From assembly GCA_902728285.1 (NCBI GenBank), contig CACVBU010001138.1, positions 1,110,906 through 1,174,905 of the forward strand: DNA of 64,000 bases. Direction: 5' to 3'. The number at the start of each line of letters is the position of its first letter. Positions within the stretch are counted from its first letter, which is position 1. Source of the stretch: Clytia hemisphaerica. Taxonomy: Eukaryota > Cnidaria > Hydrozoa > Leptothecata > Clytiidae. Shown here one piece after another: positions 24,833-34,797 of this stretch. The notes under the pieces were generated by a model. It was given only the letters and a program-made list of their open reading frames with translations. It was not told the origin of the DNA and did not search any database. The position numbers were made by a program, and so were the translations under genes.

Positions 24833-25157
24833 TTTAACTGAATGATTATATTTGAGAAATTTTATAAAAAATTCGTCTATGGGCCGCTTCGCTCCCCTCA
24901 AGATACTTTGCAGGGTTAGGGCACCTTAAATAAATGGACTAATTCTCACGTGGGCTTTTTTCACGAATTAAGAGTCTGATGTTTTCGAGCGGATTCACTT
25001 GTGACTTTAGATGCCACAAAAAATTTGTTCCTGTACGCAGCAGAAGAAAAACTGGATATTTCCTCAGAAGGAGTATAAAAATATACTCAGGGTGAAGAGT
25101 AACGTGCGTAACTTTTTGTGGGATAAAAAATAGATTAAAAAGAAACACCGTGGACAT

Positions 25158-25544
25158 TTGTGTCCTAATTGTATTGAAATGGGGCAAGGTGTTCGTGCTA
25201 AAGAAACCAAGTCTGGCGAGAATGTACTTATAAACTTAGACGAGTTGAAAAGTGACATAAAAAAATACATAAAAACACTGCGGAATCATGAAGTGTTGTT
25301 TGATCTGCTGACCTATAATCCAAAATTTTGGCTGAAATGTCGTCCAAAGTCTGTGCTTTTATTTTGTGACAAACTTTTTGGTGCTAAGGGTAGGGTACAT
25401 GTACGGCCTTCATGGGCGAAAGTTGGTCCTTCCACTTTCTTCCTGCTCAATTCGGTATCTTCACGGTTAACGAGATGTAAGACAACGACCAACATTTTTG
25501 GTAGACTTTCCCCTGGAGGCTGCTCTCAGCATATAGTCAACTAG
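25158..25544 (+). CDS. Unrecognised open frame, possible upstream exon
   Basis: 128 codons beginning CPNCIEMGQGVRAKE and containing a charged helix (LDELKSDIKKYIKTLRNHEV) and a Trp/Lys/Cys stretch (YNPKFWLKCRPKSVLLFCDK). The codon composition looks protein-like in the first two thirds. No family is recognised. It precedes the multi-exon gene at 26656-30167 on the same strand and could be an early exon of it or a separate relic. No convincing splice sites pin it down. Confidence 0.25.
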   Translation: MCPNCIEMGQGVRAKETKSGENVLINLDELKSDIKKYIKTLRNHEVLFDLLTYNPKFWLKCRPKSVLLFCDKLFGAKGRVHVRPSWAKVGPSTFFLLNSVSSRLTRCKTTTNIFGRLSPGGCSQHIVN

Positions 25545-26655
25545 CTAAAGGAAGAGACTGCATCTCCACTTTTGTCACTGCCACGTGTCGACTTTAAGGC
25601 CATGGTGGACAACACACAGAAAATTGGCAAAACTTGGCAACTGAAGTTGGCTTCGACCTAGCCTGGATATCCAGCCCGTAAATTTTTTTTGATTTTGATA
25701 TTTCTTATGTTTACGGTCTGGTTTACCTAGATCGTCTGCATTCTCATTTGAGGATGATTATGCGGATATTCTGATTGGTTGGTCCAAGCGAATCAGAGAT
25801 CTGAATGGTGGCGCGCACATAAGAAATTATGCAAACCGACTTGAAGTGTTCGCCTAAATAGTTAGGTGGACAGCGCGGGCGCTCAGCAAGGCGCATACGC
25901 TGCTATGCAAATCTCCCTGACTTTTCGTCTTCGAAGCAAATAACAATAGAATATCTAATTATCTCCCTTGGGTGTTTGAAAACGCTTCCAAATAAAAATA
26001 ACAATAATGGTAGGGAAGAAGTGGGAAGATCAAATCATGGGAATTTTTAGATGTTCTTGTTGTTTTCTTTTCAATTACTTGCTTAGATATTCTTGCTTTA
26101 ATCTTCTTAATGAATTGGTTGCATTGTGTAAAGAACTAAAAAGGTATATCTTTATTTTGCTTCAATTCTTCTTTTCTGTTTGCCAATTTTGTATTGCTGT
26201 TTTTGGTTGGATTTTGGAAAAAAAAATTCTCCAAAATTCACTTTGCACTTTTTGTTTAAACAGACTTTCCACCACACTTTCTATATTTTATGGTCAAGGC
26301 TGCCATTCTAAATTGATTTATCACTGCTGGGGTACCATCTTGAAATCATGCATGTCATTATGTGCGTATATTCATTTTCAGCCATCGGATTCATGCAGGA
26401 AAATCTGAACCAAGCTCTATAATTTTAGAACTTTGTCTGGCTGAGGTAAAATTTTGAGCTTGGATTTCCTTTGACCGCTCCGTCGAGTGTAATTACATGT
26501 CATGTTAGTACGAAGCCCTCTTCAAAGTCGACGACAGTAAAGTTCAGTGAGAAAGACCCTCCCAAAAAGTGGGTCCATATGTCATCTTCCTTAAAGGATG
26601 TTAAAGATGTCGAAAAGACGAAGGCATGTTTCGGAAATTGCGAGTTCAATTTCTA

Positions 26656-29600
26656 GAGAAAAGGCTCGCACGGACTGCTGATACAAAAACCAAGGACGAA
26701 GATGTGGAAAGGTACACTGACGTTCTCGCGAAGGCAAAGATGGTGAAATATTGCGTGGAATGTGCTTGTGAAAATAACAAAAATCACCATGTAAAAGCGA
26801 CTTTTAAAGCACAAGTAAATCCTAAATGAATGCACCTTGAAATAGGCTATGATATACGGCAGGTCCAAAATGCATAAAACATAATGCATATTGCATAATG
26901 CATAATGCATAATATTTGAAAAATATCAATTTTAGAGGCTATAATAAGGAGAATTTGAAAGGTAATACTTTCAACTAAACAAATATACCATTTTCTACCA
27001 GAAAATAAAGGGTACAAAGCTGTAAATTTGAATTTTGGATGATGAAGAAAATCCATGATCCACTGAAAATGCTTGTCGCCATTTTGATTTTCATAGTTGT
27101 ATTTTACAGAACGTAGTATAGTGTAGAAAAAACACGAAAATATCTCCTCCGTATATTACTTTTCTAACTCGAAAACGTAAATTTTATAGCAAGATCTTTA
27201 TATTCTGGGTTTTCTCAGAGATCTTTTCAAACAATTGCTAATAAATTTCAACGTGTTTTTCCCTATATCCAGCCAATATAAATTAAAGAGCTTCATTCGA
27301 AAGCTAGATCAAAGAAAATAGACTCTTTTTACATTCGAATGTTTATGTGTTTACTTTTTTTGAGGAAGAAGTGGAAAACCATTCTGATCTGTTGTCTTCC
27401 TTCTTATTATTTATGCTGACGGAAAACCCTTTGTTGTTATTATTCGAATGTTTTCTCTTTCGTTCGGATTCGAAAAGTAAATATCATGTCTGGGGAAATC
27501 CCTCTGATTGAAATGTTTATGTACTTTTATAAAAGAGGTTTTCGCGGTTTTAGCCTCTACAAAGGAGAGTTTTAGAAAATATAAAATCGTTCTGTAAATT
27601 ACACAATACTATTATGCATTATGCAATATGCATTATGTTTTATGCATTTTGTACCTGCCGCTATGATATATGAGATTTAGAAAGAATAATGCATAGCAAC
27701 TGCCAAAGAACGCTACTCATACTACTACACTCTAGTAAATGGGCAAAGAGTACTACCAATTTGTTTTAGCAAAACTTTGAAGGAATATCAGCGGGACTGA
27801 TTTAATTATCGGTTGATTTATGTTATTATTACTTTTCAGATATGTAAGTATTGCAAAAGCGAGCTCGAAGGATGCAATGTGACACTTGATTCGACAGGAG
27901 AACAAGTTATTTTAGGAGATTACTTTTCGGGGATTTGCGCATCTGGAGTGGAGAAGCTTGAACTTCACATTGGCGATCCTAATTTTGCAAATCCCAAATC
28001 GTATGAACCAGTATCGAAACTACTTCGTGAGGTTGGCAGCCGGGCTGGTTGGTACTTCAGTGAATTATTGGCAGTAGACCCTCAAAATCATAGCCTATCT
28101 ATATCCTAACATGCGATTTTCGATCACTTTGTACAGGTGAAAGATGTGCTGTGACATTTGTCCGCACTATTTAATATTTGCATTGACTGTCGTCACATAT
28201 CTTTGAACTTTAGTAGCTTTAGTCTGGCTCTTTCCCAATCTTTAGGTATTAAACGTTATCACACTGGAACGCGAGAGTGGTTGTTATTGGAAGTTGATGG
28301 AACTATATACAGCATGGTTATAGAAATGATTTTCTCCAGTTTTGTCTGTGAAGTTTGTATGCGCTGTTTTCATGGCTCACATATGTTTGATGTAAGTTTG
28401 AAAGTGTCACGAAGTTATTTTGGGTTTTGTTCTGTTCACTATGGAATACCTCAAGCAATGACATCTATATCTTCCTTACTTCTTACTGTATACATCTAAC
28501 ACGCGTGCTCTGCCTTTTCGAATTTTCAAAATTTTCATTTGTTGTTTAGTTCTACTGTGTAAAAAGTACTGTCCACATTTAAACTGTAATAGGAACACGA
28601 TTGCGACACGGTTAAAAAGAAGATGACGAAATCCCAAAATAAGAAACGTATTCGCACGCGCGAATTCGACTGGTTGGTTCCAATAGTGGGGCTATTGCAT
28701 TTTGAAATGAACATATGTAATTGCCAATATGAATTGGCAGGTAATATGCTCTCTGGTTTAAGGCATGCAATGTTACTCAATGTAAATAACATAGTCTTCC
28801 ATGTCACTGTATGTCCACCATGGTGATATTTAATGCTTTTTCAATTTAGGTGTTTTGCAAAAGAATCTATATAGAGCTTGGGTTCAAAACAGACAAGGCA
28901 CAGGCAATGATGCATGCATGCAAAGACCACCATAAAGCTTGGCAATTTGCTTTTGTAAACGAATCCTTGGCTTTGTATGAAAAGACAGCTCGCCAGCATT
29001 CCATTCCTGACTATATGTCCTGGTTTATTGATCAACCAGATAATCATCGTTTTCTTAGTTCAATGATGCTGGACTACCTGTTTTCAATCATGGTCCTCTG
29101 CGTTAGCGTTCGGAGAAACTGTTTTGATGGTTAATTCTTTTTGCATATTTCAGATCGTTTACCAATTCCTTTACTTTCTACCCAAAACCCACAATTTTGA
29201 TTTCAATTGCTTATGAAAGGAGTATACTACAACATTTTGCATATTGTTTCAATATCTTTATGAAGGTTACCTTTGGAAATGATACCACGTAATAAGTAAA
29301 ATGATCTTGCTCTGTTGCATAACGTATTATATTAAATACTTGATTACATGAATTTTGATCGCCTTAGAGAAGTTTCGTGACCTATTCTTTGTCCGCCACC
29401 ACCCCTACTACCAAAAGATCACATACCATCTCAACATTTTGGAGACAATGTCTGAAGGAATTAAAGAGCTGTCTGTGGAGCATATGGCAGGCAGTATTTC
29501 TGGACTGAAGGACTCTGCTCAGGGTGGTAAGAAAAGTCCATTCGTCTTAAGTTTGTACTCTTCTTTGCTACCATTTGGTAGCCATTTTCAAGGAACGGAA

Positions 29601-30167
29601 TAAGTCATGGTCGCACTGAATAAATATAGTGCACACTTAAAGCCAATGGAATTGAATTCAATTTTCATATGTGAAGCGTGTTATTCATCATATTTATGAC
29701 TTAATGTAATGTTTCTTATGGATACACTCCGGTTTTGCAAGTAGTGGCGGAAATCGGGGTGTTTTCGTGGAAAACATTACATTACGTCTTCAATATCACG
29801 AATAAAGACAGAGCGAATCAGCTACACTTTTATGTTAAATAAAACTACTTTCTTACACGCTTCACCTCTAAATTGTCATGCACTGCCCAGTCCAAAACAC
29901 ACAAAACTAACATACTTTGAAATTATTTGATATGGTTAAGGAGATGCCATCACGGAGGAAATTAACAAATGCGTGAAGTCGTGGCTTCCTGCCGATGGTG
30001 TTTCGACTGAAGAACATTGGACCGAGAGTACACGGTTGCTCCAAAATATTGACAAGGTAGTCCAAGCATGTTTTAAAGTATTTACATATGCCCCGGTTCA
30101 AAAAGTATGCCAATTACAAGAACCTAGTTGGACATTGGTCCGTGGCTCATGTGCCCAAGGACGATAG
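26656..30167 (+). CDS. Multi-exon gene of unknown function, probably from a multicopy, transposon-like family
   Basis: Exons: about 26656-26814, 27840-28026, 28246-28391, 28850-29129, 29368-29526 and 29941-30167 (stop). All internal junctions have GT/AG, and the phases join exactly (0, 1, 0, 1, 1). This is strong evidence for a real spliced gene. The second exon has ICKYCKSELEGC and the third has FVCEVCMRCFHG, a possible Cys-rich finger with KYCVECAC at the end of the first. Later come KFRDLFFVRHHPYYQKI and DAITEEINKCVKSWLP, then GVSTEEHWTES. From memory, unverified, similar RHxxYxxI ... WLPxGxxTxxxW modules occur in uncharacterised multicopy cnidarian proteins. The 5' end is unresolved: an open frame at 26471-26655 reads plausibly, but a one-base frame change near 26655 separates it. 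The largest intron holds the element at 26857-27660. A decayed gene converges on it at 30441. Confidence 0.6.
26857..27660. mobile_element. Non-autonomous element with 10-bp target duplication (Mutator-like?)
   Basis: 804 bp with about 50-bp inverted ends starting CGGCAGGTCCAAAATGCATA and differing by one base near the tip. The ends contain strings of TGCATAATGCATAATGCAT. It is flanked by identical CTATGATATA at 26847-26856 and 27661-27670. A duplication of 9-11 bp is typical of Mutator-like elements. It lies wholly inside an intron of the gene at 26656-30167. No transposase coding was seen. Confidence 0.75.
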
Positions 30168-30440
30168 TTACACGGCCACACCATACTAACAGCCTCAAAA
30201 AAGCGTGATGAAGATGATGCCTACTTTTGCTTCGCAAATTAATTCGGAAATATTAATTGTGATATGATAGAGCCGACCAAAGCAAATTTGTTTAGAAAAA
30301 CAATCTATGAAATAAAATAAAATATAAATTCAGCATATATACATAACATACGAGTACAACTAAAACCAACAACAAATACAACATAAACAAGTAAAGCTAA
30401 AACCAACGCCAAAAACAACATAGACATTCAAAACCAAAAC

Positions 30441-31255
30441 CTAAGACCCGCTAGGACCAGCCTCCCCAGGATCTTTGTGTTTAGGACAAAAGTATTTAAA
30501 CCTATCAAATCCTTTTTCATCAGTTATGTGCCTATTTCCAGTGCAGCGTAGATGTTTCCATGTGTTGCATGGTGCTTCCTCAGTGCCTCAAGAACACCCA
30601 ACCGACCTATTTTGGATCTTCCCGTACAAAACCGCCATTCTCTTGTCCTCTGTTGACAGAAATACCACCTTGCATGTTGCACAGTTATTCTGTACAACCT
30701 GGTTAGCTTTCAGTGTCTTTTTTGCACATTTCTTCGTTTTCTTTGAAGAGGGAAGTCCGACAATGGGTATCTCTGTTCGGATTTTACAGCTCCATTTCGG
30801 GGTCGACCTAAAGACAGGTATTGGTGAATCATGGCATCGTCTGTCATTGTTTTTTCTTGGAACAACTATAGTTAAGGAACTTTTGCATTGGGGATGAACC
30901 AGGGCCGTAAAAGTATGCAAGTGCACAAGAAATCGGCAAATGAGTCAAATATGTTACCTCAAGTCGTTCGCAATTTACTGCGCTGGGTTGATCAATCTCT
31001 CCGGTCTGAGTTTCAACGTCATTTAGCTGCAGAGAGAACGTAAAGAATACATAAAAAACTTTGTTTGACCTTAAGTAAAATGGCATCACGTACTTAAAGT
31101 GGATTGATTTCCATGAGATTTGTTTGTGCGAAGATGTAGAAAACGTCAAAGTTAATCACATACCTCCATCTGTTTCTCATCATACAGAATGTTTCCGTCG
31201 TTGTCCCAAACCTGCCACCGGTTGGTAATCTTAAAGTTAACCGCAATGCCTGATT
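30441..31255 (-). pseudogene. Decayed spliced gene ending in a PHD-finger-like domain
   Basis: Exons 31255-31164, 31026-30958 and a last exon from 30865 join in phase (SGIAVNFKITNRWQVWDNDG..., then LNDVETQTGEIDQPSAV..., then LFQEKTMTDDAMIHQYL). A GRPR AT-hook-like motif and the basic segment QRKRRNVQKR follow. At an A-run near 30718 the frame must shift by one to continue as NNCATCKVVF...VGCS. A TGA then sits where Trp is expected, and the same frame goes on with APCNTWKHLRCTG and FKYFCPKHKD to TAG at 30441. The pattern C..C ... C ... C.TW.HLRC ... CP.H looks like a PHD finger. It is tail-to-tail with the gene ending at 30167, 273 bp away. Function is probably chromatin- or DNA-binding; the copy is broken. 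Confidence 0.55.
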
Positions 31256-31302
31256 CTAAGAGAAAAATAGTATTTCATATTTCAGCTCAAGCAACGTCTT
31301 CT

Positions 31303-31972
31303 TGCTTTTTGTGACCATGAACATATAAATGACTGGACATCTATCTTTTATTGTCTCTTTGAAGCGAGCTTCGTTGCCGCCTCTATTTCAAAATTGGCAT
31401 GAAAAATCCGACAATATTCCGTAATAATTTTATTTCTTTGAATTATTTAAGTAAAAGGGTTGATAGAGCTTGAACATTACTCCTTATGCACAAAAAAATT
31501 ATTTTCGAATTTTTTAACAAGTTTGCAATATATTTTATCAACATTTTCAACTCTGAAATGCAAAATTTCAACTGCGTGTATACTTTTGAATCCCTTTTCT
31601 CTTGAAAAAAAATAGCTTGCCAAAGTTGAGAGCCAGTGTCATAAGAATATCTAAATTAGAATGTGACACTTTCTAAAATTATTAGACACTTTTAAGTCAA
31701 AATTTAGAAATATTAGTCGGAGTTTTGACAAGCTGACGATGATTTTGCCTCTGTTATCTTTGCTATGATATAGATAAAAGACTTGAGAAGAGTAGAACAA
31801 CAGAGACTTTTGTCGAAGTTTTGACGTTGTTAGCAAGGTATTCCCAAGTGGTATATCATCAAAATCTATTGTTTCATTTTATCCTTTTAACGAGGCGGCA
31901 ACGAAGCTAGGAGCCCTTTCTACAAAAAGACAAAGGAGATGGATGTCCAGTCGTTTATAGGTTCATGTTGTG
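31303..31972. repeat. Inverted-repeat element, arms about 75 bp
   Basis: The left arm (about 31303-31383) and right arm (about 31892-31972) share 'gaacatataaatgactggac' and its imperfect complement, plus a perfect 17-bp block AGCTTCGTTGCCGCCTC at 31367-31383 with its complement at 31892-31908. The interior is AT-rich. A short open frame starting in the right arm at 31939 is therefore not called a gene. Confidence 0.5.
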
Positions 31973-32710
31973 ACATAACGAATGATGATGACAGTATAGA
32001 ACGTATACGTGGAGCAAACAGGAGTTCCACTTCAGAGGACTTAATTTTGCTTGTACGATGCTTAATGCCCGAATTGAAGATTTTAGGTAGGTTAGGTAAG
32101 GAGCCTCAAGAAATGTGTGGTCGAAGTAAAATGGTATGACATGAGATCTACAATATCAAGTAGGATAGACCTCATGAGCTTACATATTTGGGCCGAGCAA
32201 AACCGCACTAAGTACATTACCGATTACCGCCTTGCAAAAAGGAGATGAACACATGTTCAGGTAGACATTTTTGCTTCCTTAGATGGATTTGTTACACCTC
32301 TTTGGGTCCAAGGCCCAACATCGTTGACAATAAAGTAAGTAACCTAATCTGTAGTTACATCCCTGTGTCACTTAAAATTTAATTGAAAAACTTTCACTCC
32401 AAAACCATCCCTGGAACCCATACAGGAATTATTGGGCTCTGGAAAATAGAATTTTAATACTCATTAGGAATTCTTTAGAAATTTTTATCCCCACCGAGGC
32501 GAAAAATTCCATCGGGGCTGTGATGCAGGGTGTGTAAATTGTGCTTGAGAAGAAAGATTGTACAAGTACCTTCAGAAATTCTTATAATATGTAATTTTTT
32601 GTTCCGAGAAAAAACGAAGATCAGTTTCTTTCATGCGAGGCCCCAATGAAAGCGTTGGTACTTCTCGTACTTGAGCACAAGGAATAATGATTAAGCAATT
32701 TATTTTTTAG

Positions 32711-33915
32711 GCAGATTAATCGGTCCACCGTTACGCAACTGTTGTATTACTTGGATACGTGCTGTGAAAGTACATCGGAGGGAAAAGTGATTGATAGTAT
32801 CTATTTTGATTTCGCAAAGGCCTTTCTTTGACACTGTACCTCATCGTCGTTTATGCCAGAAACTATTAGCATACGGCATAGATGGTCCGATAATGTCTTG
32901 GGTAAAATCATTTTTAACTGGACGAACCCAATCAGTGAAAGTAAATAAATCATTTTCGACAACGGATCACGTGGTTAGTGGTATCCCACAGGGTAGTGTC
33001 CTTGGACCGTTATTGTTCGTTCTTTACATCAACGATCTTCCTGAAAGAGTGATATCATCATTTATACTCCTTTTTGCTGATGACACCAAAATCTTCCAAG
33101 AGGTCAACACTATCGAAGACTCTATTTCCATCCAACAGGATATAGACGCGCTAGTTAAGTGGTCGAAAGAATGGTTATTAAATTTCCATCCCGACAAATG
33201 TCACGTACTAACTATTGGCAAATTCTCTGACATCAAACATGCCTATCCATATTGTTTGGATGGAAATCAGCTTGAACATGTTTTTGAAGAGAAAGATCTT
33301 GGGATTGTGATCGACTCAGAACTTACATTCGAGGAGCATATTGCAAAGCAGGTAAAGAAGGCAAATTCAATACTAGGAGTGATTAACAGGAGCTTTGAAC
33401 ATCTGAATCCATCCATCTTCCTAGTACTATATACTTCGTTTGTCCGTCCGCACTTGGAGTATGCTCAGTCGGTATGGTCACCTAAACTTCGAAAATATGT
33501 TAATTTGATCGAGGGTGTACAAAGACGCGCCACAAAACTCGTGCCTATCTGCAAAGATATGTTCTATGAAGAACGCTTGCGCATACTTGACCTCCCCACG
33601 CTTGAATTCAGGAGACTCTTTTGTGATATGGTCCAAGTATACAAACATCTCCACTACTACGATAAAAATACTCTTCCAAGTAAATTATCGACTCGAACAC
33701 GTCCGAACAGGAGACACAAAGATGAGCTGATACCAAATTTTGGTAAAGATGGATTCCGAGGCGCACAAACCAACTCGTTCTTTTACAGGAGTATACCAAA
33801 CTGGAATAGATTACCAAGATACGTTGTAGAGGCAAAGACTGTCAAAATCTTTAAAGAAAGACTCAACGAAGCTTGGAAAAAACATCCGAAAAGATTCGAG
33901 ACAAGACAATTGTAA
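32711..33915 (+). pseudogene. CR1-like reverse transcriptase, truncated and frameshifted
   Basis: The frame carries SIYFDFAKAF, then a 4-bp duplication (ctttcttt near 32825) shifts it, after which DTVPHRRLCQKLLAYGI resumes. Motifs: SGIPQGSVLGPLLFVLYIND, catalytic FADDTK, then the CR1/jockey-type thumb and C-terminal region (GVQRRATKLV, NWNRLPRYVVEAK) to a stop at 33915. The endonuclease and ORF1 are missing. From DTVPH to the stop the frame is intact for over 360 codons, so this insertion is relatively young. Confidence 0.85.
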
Positions 33916-33961
33916 TCAAGATCCGGTTCTCAGAGGCCCTCGTGTGCCTTGAACTTGTATA

Positions 33962-33992
<31 letters not shown>
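32711..33992 (+). mobile_element. 5'-truncated CR1-like LINE
   Basis: Starts abruptly within the reverse transcriptase (INRSTVTQLLYYLDTCCES) and ends with an (ATT)n tail at 33962-33992 after a short 3' UTR. A simple-repeat tail rather than poly-A is typical of CR1-group elements. No clear target duplication was found. Confidence 0.75.
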
Positions 33993-33994
<2 letters not shown>

Positions 33995-34189
33995 GATCAA
34001 AATCGAAAAGATTTTAGAAGTCATTGATGACGAAGAGTGGAGAGAGAAGTATGTGACGAAAACAAAAAGCCCACAAACCTTAAAAGATGTTTTTCTTGAG
34101 TTTTTAATCGAATTTTACCGTGATTTCTCTCATGTTGAGGAAGTACAGTATGTAGCAGCTGAGGACGTAAACGAGGACGAAGAATAAAC
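33993..34189 (+). CDS. Short acidic C-terminal coding fragment, unrecognised
   Basis: Immediately after the LINE tail an open frame reads KIEKILEVIDDEEWREKYVT, then SPQTLKDVFLEFLIEFYRDF, and ends in an acidic EDVNEDEE before TAA. It looks like the end of a protein-coding exon into which the LINE landed, with the upstream part lost or beyond 32.7 kb. No family recognised. Confidence 0.3.
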
Positions 34190-34665
34190 CAAACGTGATA
34201 ATATTGTACTTTTCGTTGTTTTGCTATTTTTTGTACGCAAAATATTTATATATTTGGGCAAGCTAGTTTTCCATTGTAACAAACGTAGGATTAGGAACGA
34301 AAAAGCGGGAAATAACACAGTCAACCCCTGATTGGGCAGTTGGTGCCCTACATACCTTTTCCGGCAGACTTCCGCTCGCCGAAAATTTTATTTTTGATCT
34401 CCGCCCGTTCATAAAATCAAGACATAAATACATATTTTAGATGAGTTTGTTTACTTATCGCGCCTCCCATTATTATAGACCATGGCCAGCAGATTTCTAA
34501 AGTTTCAAAAATAAAGAAAAAATTCAATTCCGTGAAAAACGTTTTGATATGTTTCTTACTCAATTTGTGGGTGGTGAATCCGAATTTGAATGTTACCAAG
34601 CTCGAAAAACTGCAATTTTTGCGTAATGCGCGATTTTTTGCGTTTTAATGATTTTTGGGTGTCAA

Positions 34666-34797
34666 AGTCTCAACTTTTCTAGATCAAAAGTCATAGACGA
34701 TTTTGTGGTTAAAAATTGATTGAAAATAGGGAATTTCCCCACAATCTGAATAATTTATGCAAAATTATAGCACTTTTGATCTAGAAAAGTTGAGACT
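34666..34797. repeat. Perfect 26-bp inverted repeat, 80-bp spacer
   Basis: The arm at 34666-34691 is exactly complementary to 34772-34797, with the central AGATC palindrome included. No target duplication or coding. It could be the core of a small foldback element or a stable RNA hairpin if transcribed. Confidence 0.5.

Noticed and set aside
30475-30897. 140-codon plus-strand open frame
   Set aside because: Antisense to the PHD-like exons on the minus strand, which have phase-consistent splice sites.
31939-32139. Open frame starting MDVQSFIGSCCDI
   Set aside because: It begins inside the right arm of the inverted repeat 31303-31972 and shows no motif.
33608-33835. Minus-strand open frame within the CR1-like RT
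   Set aside because: Antisense shadow of the reverse transcriptase frame.
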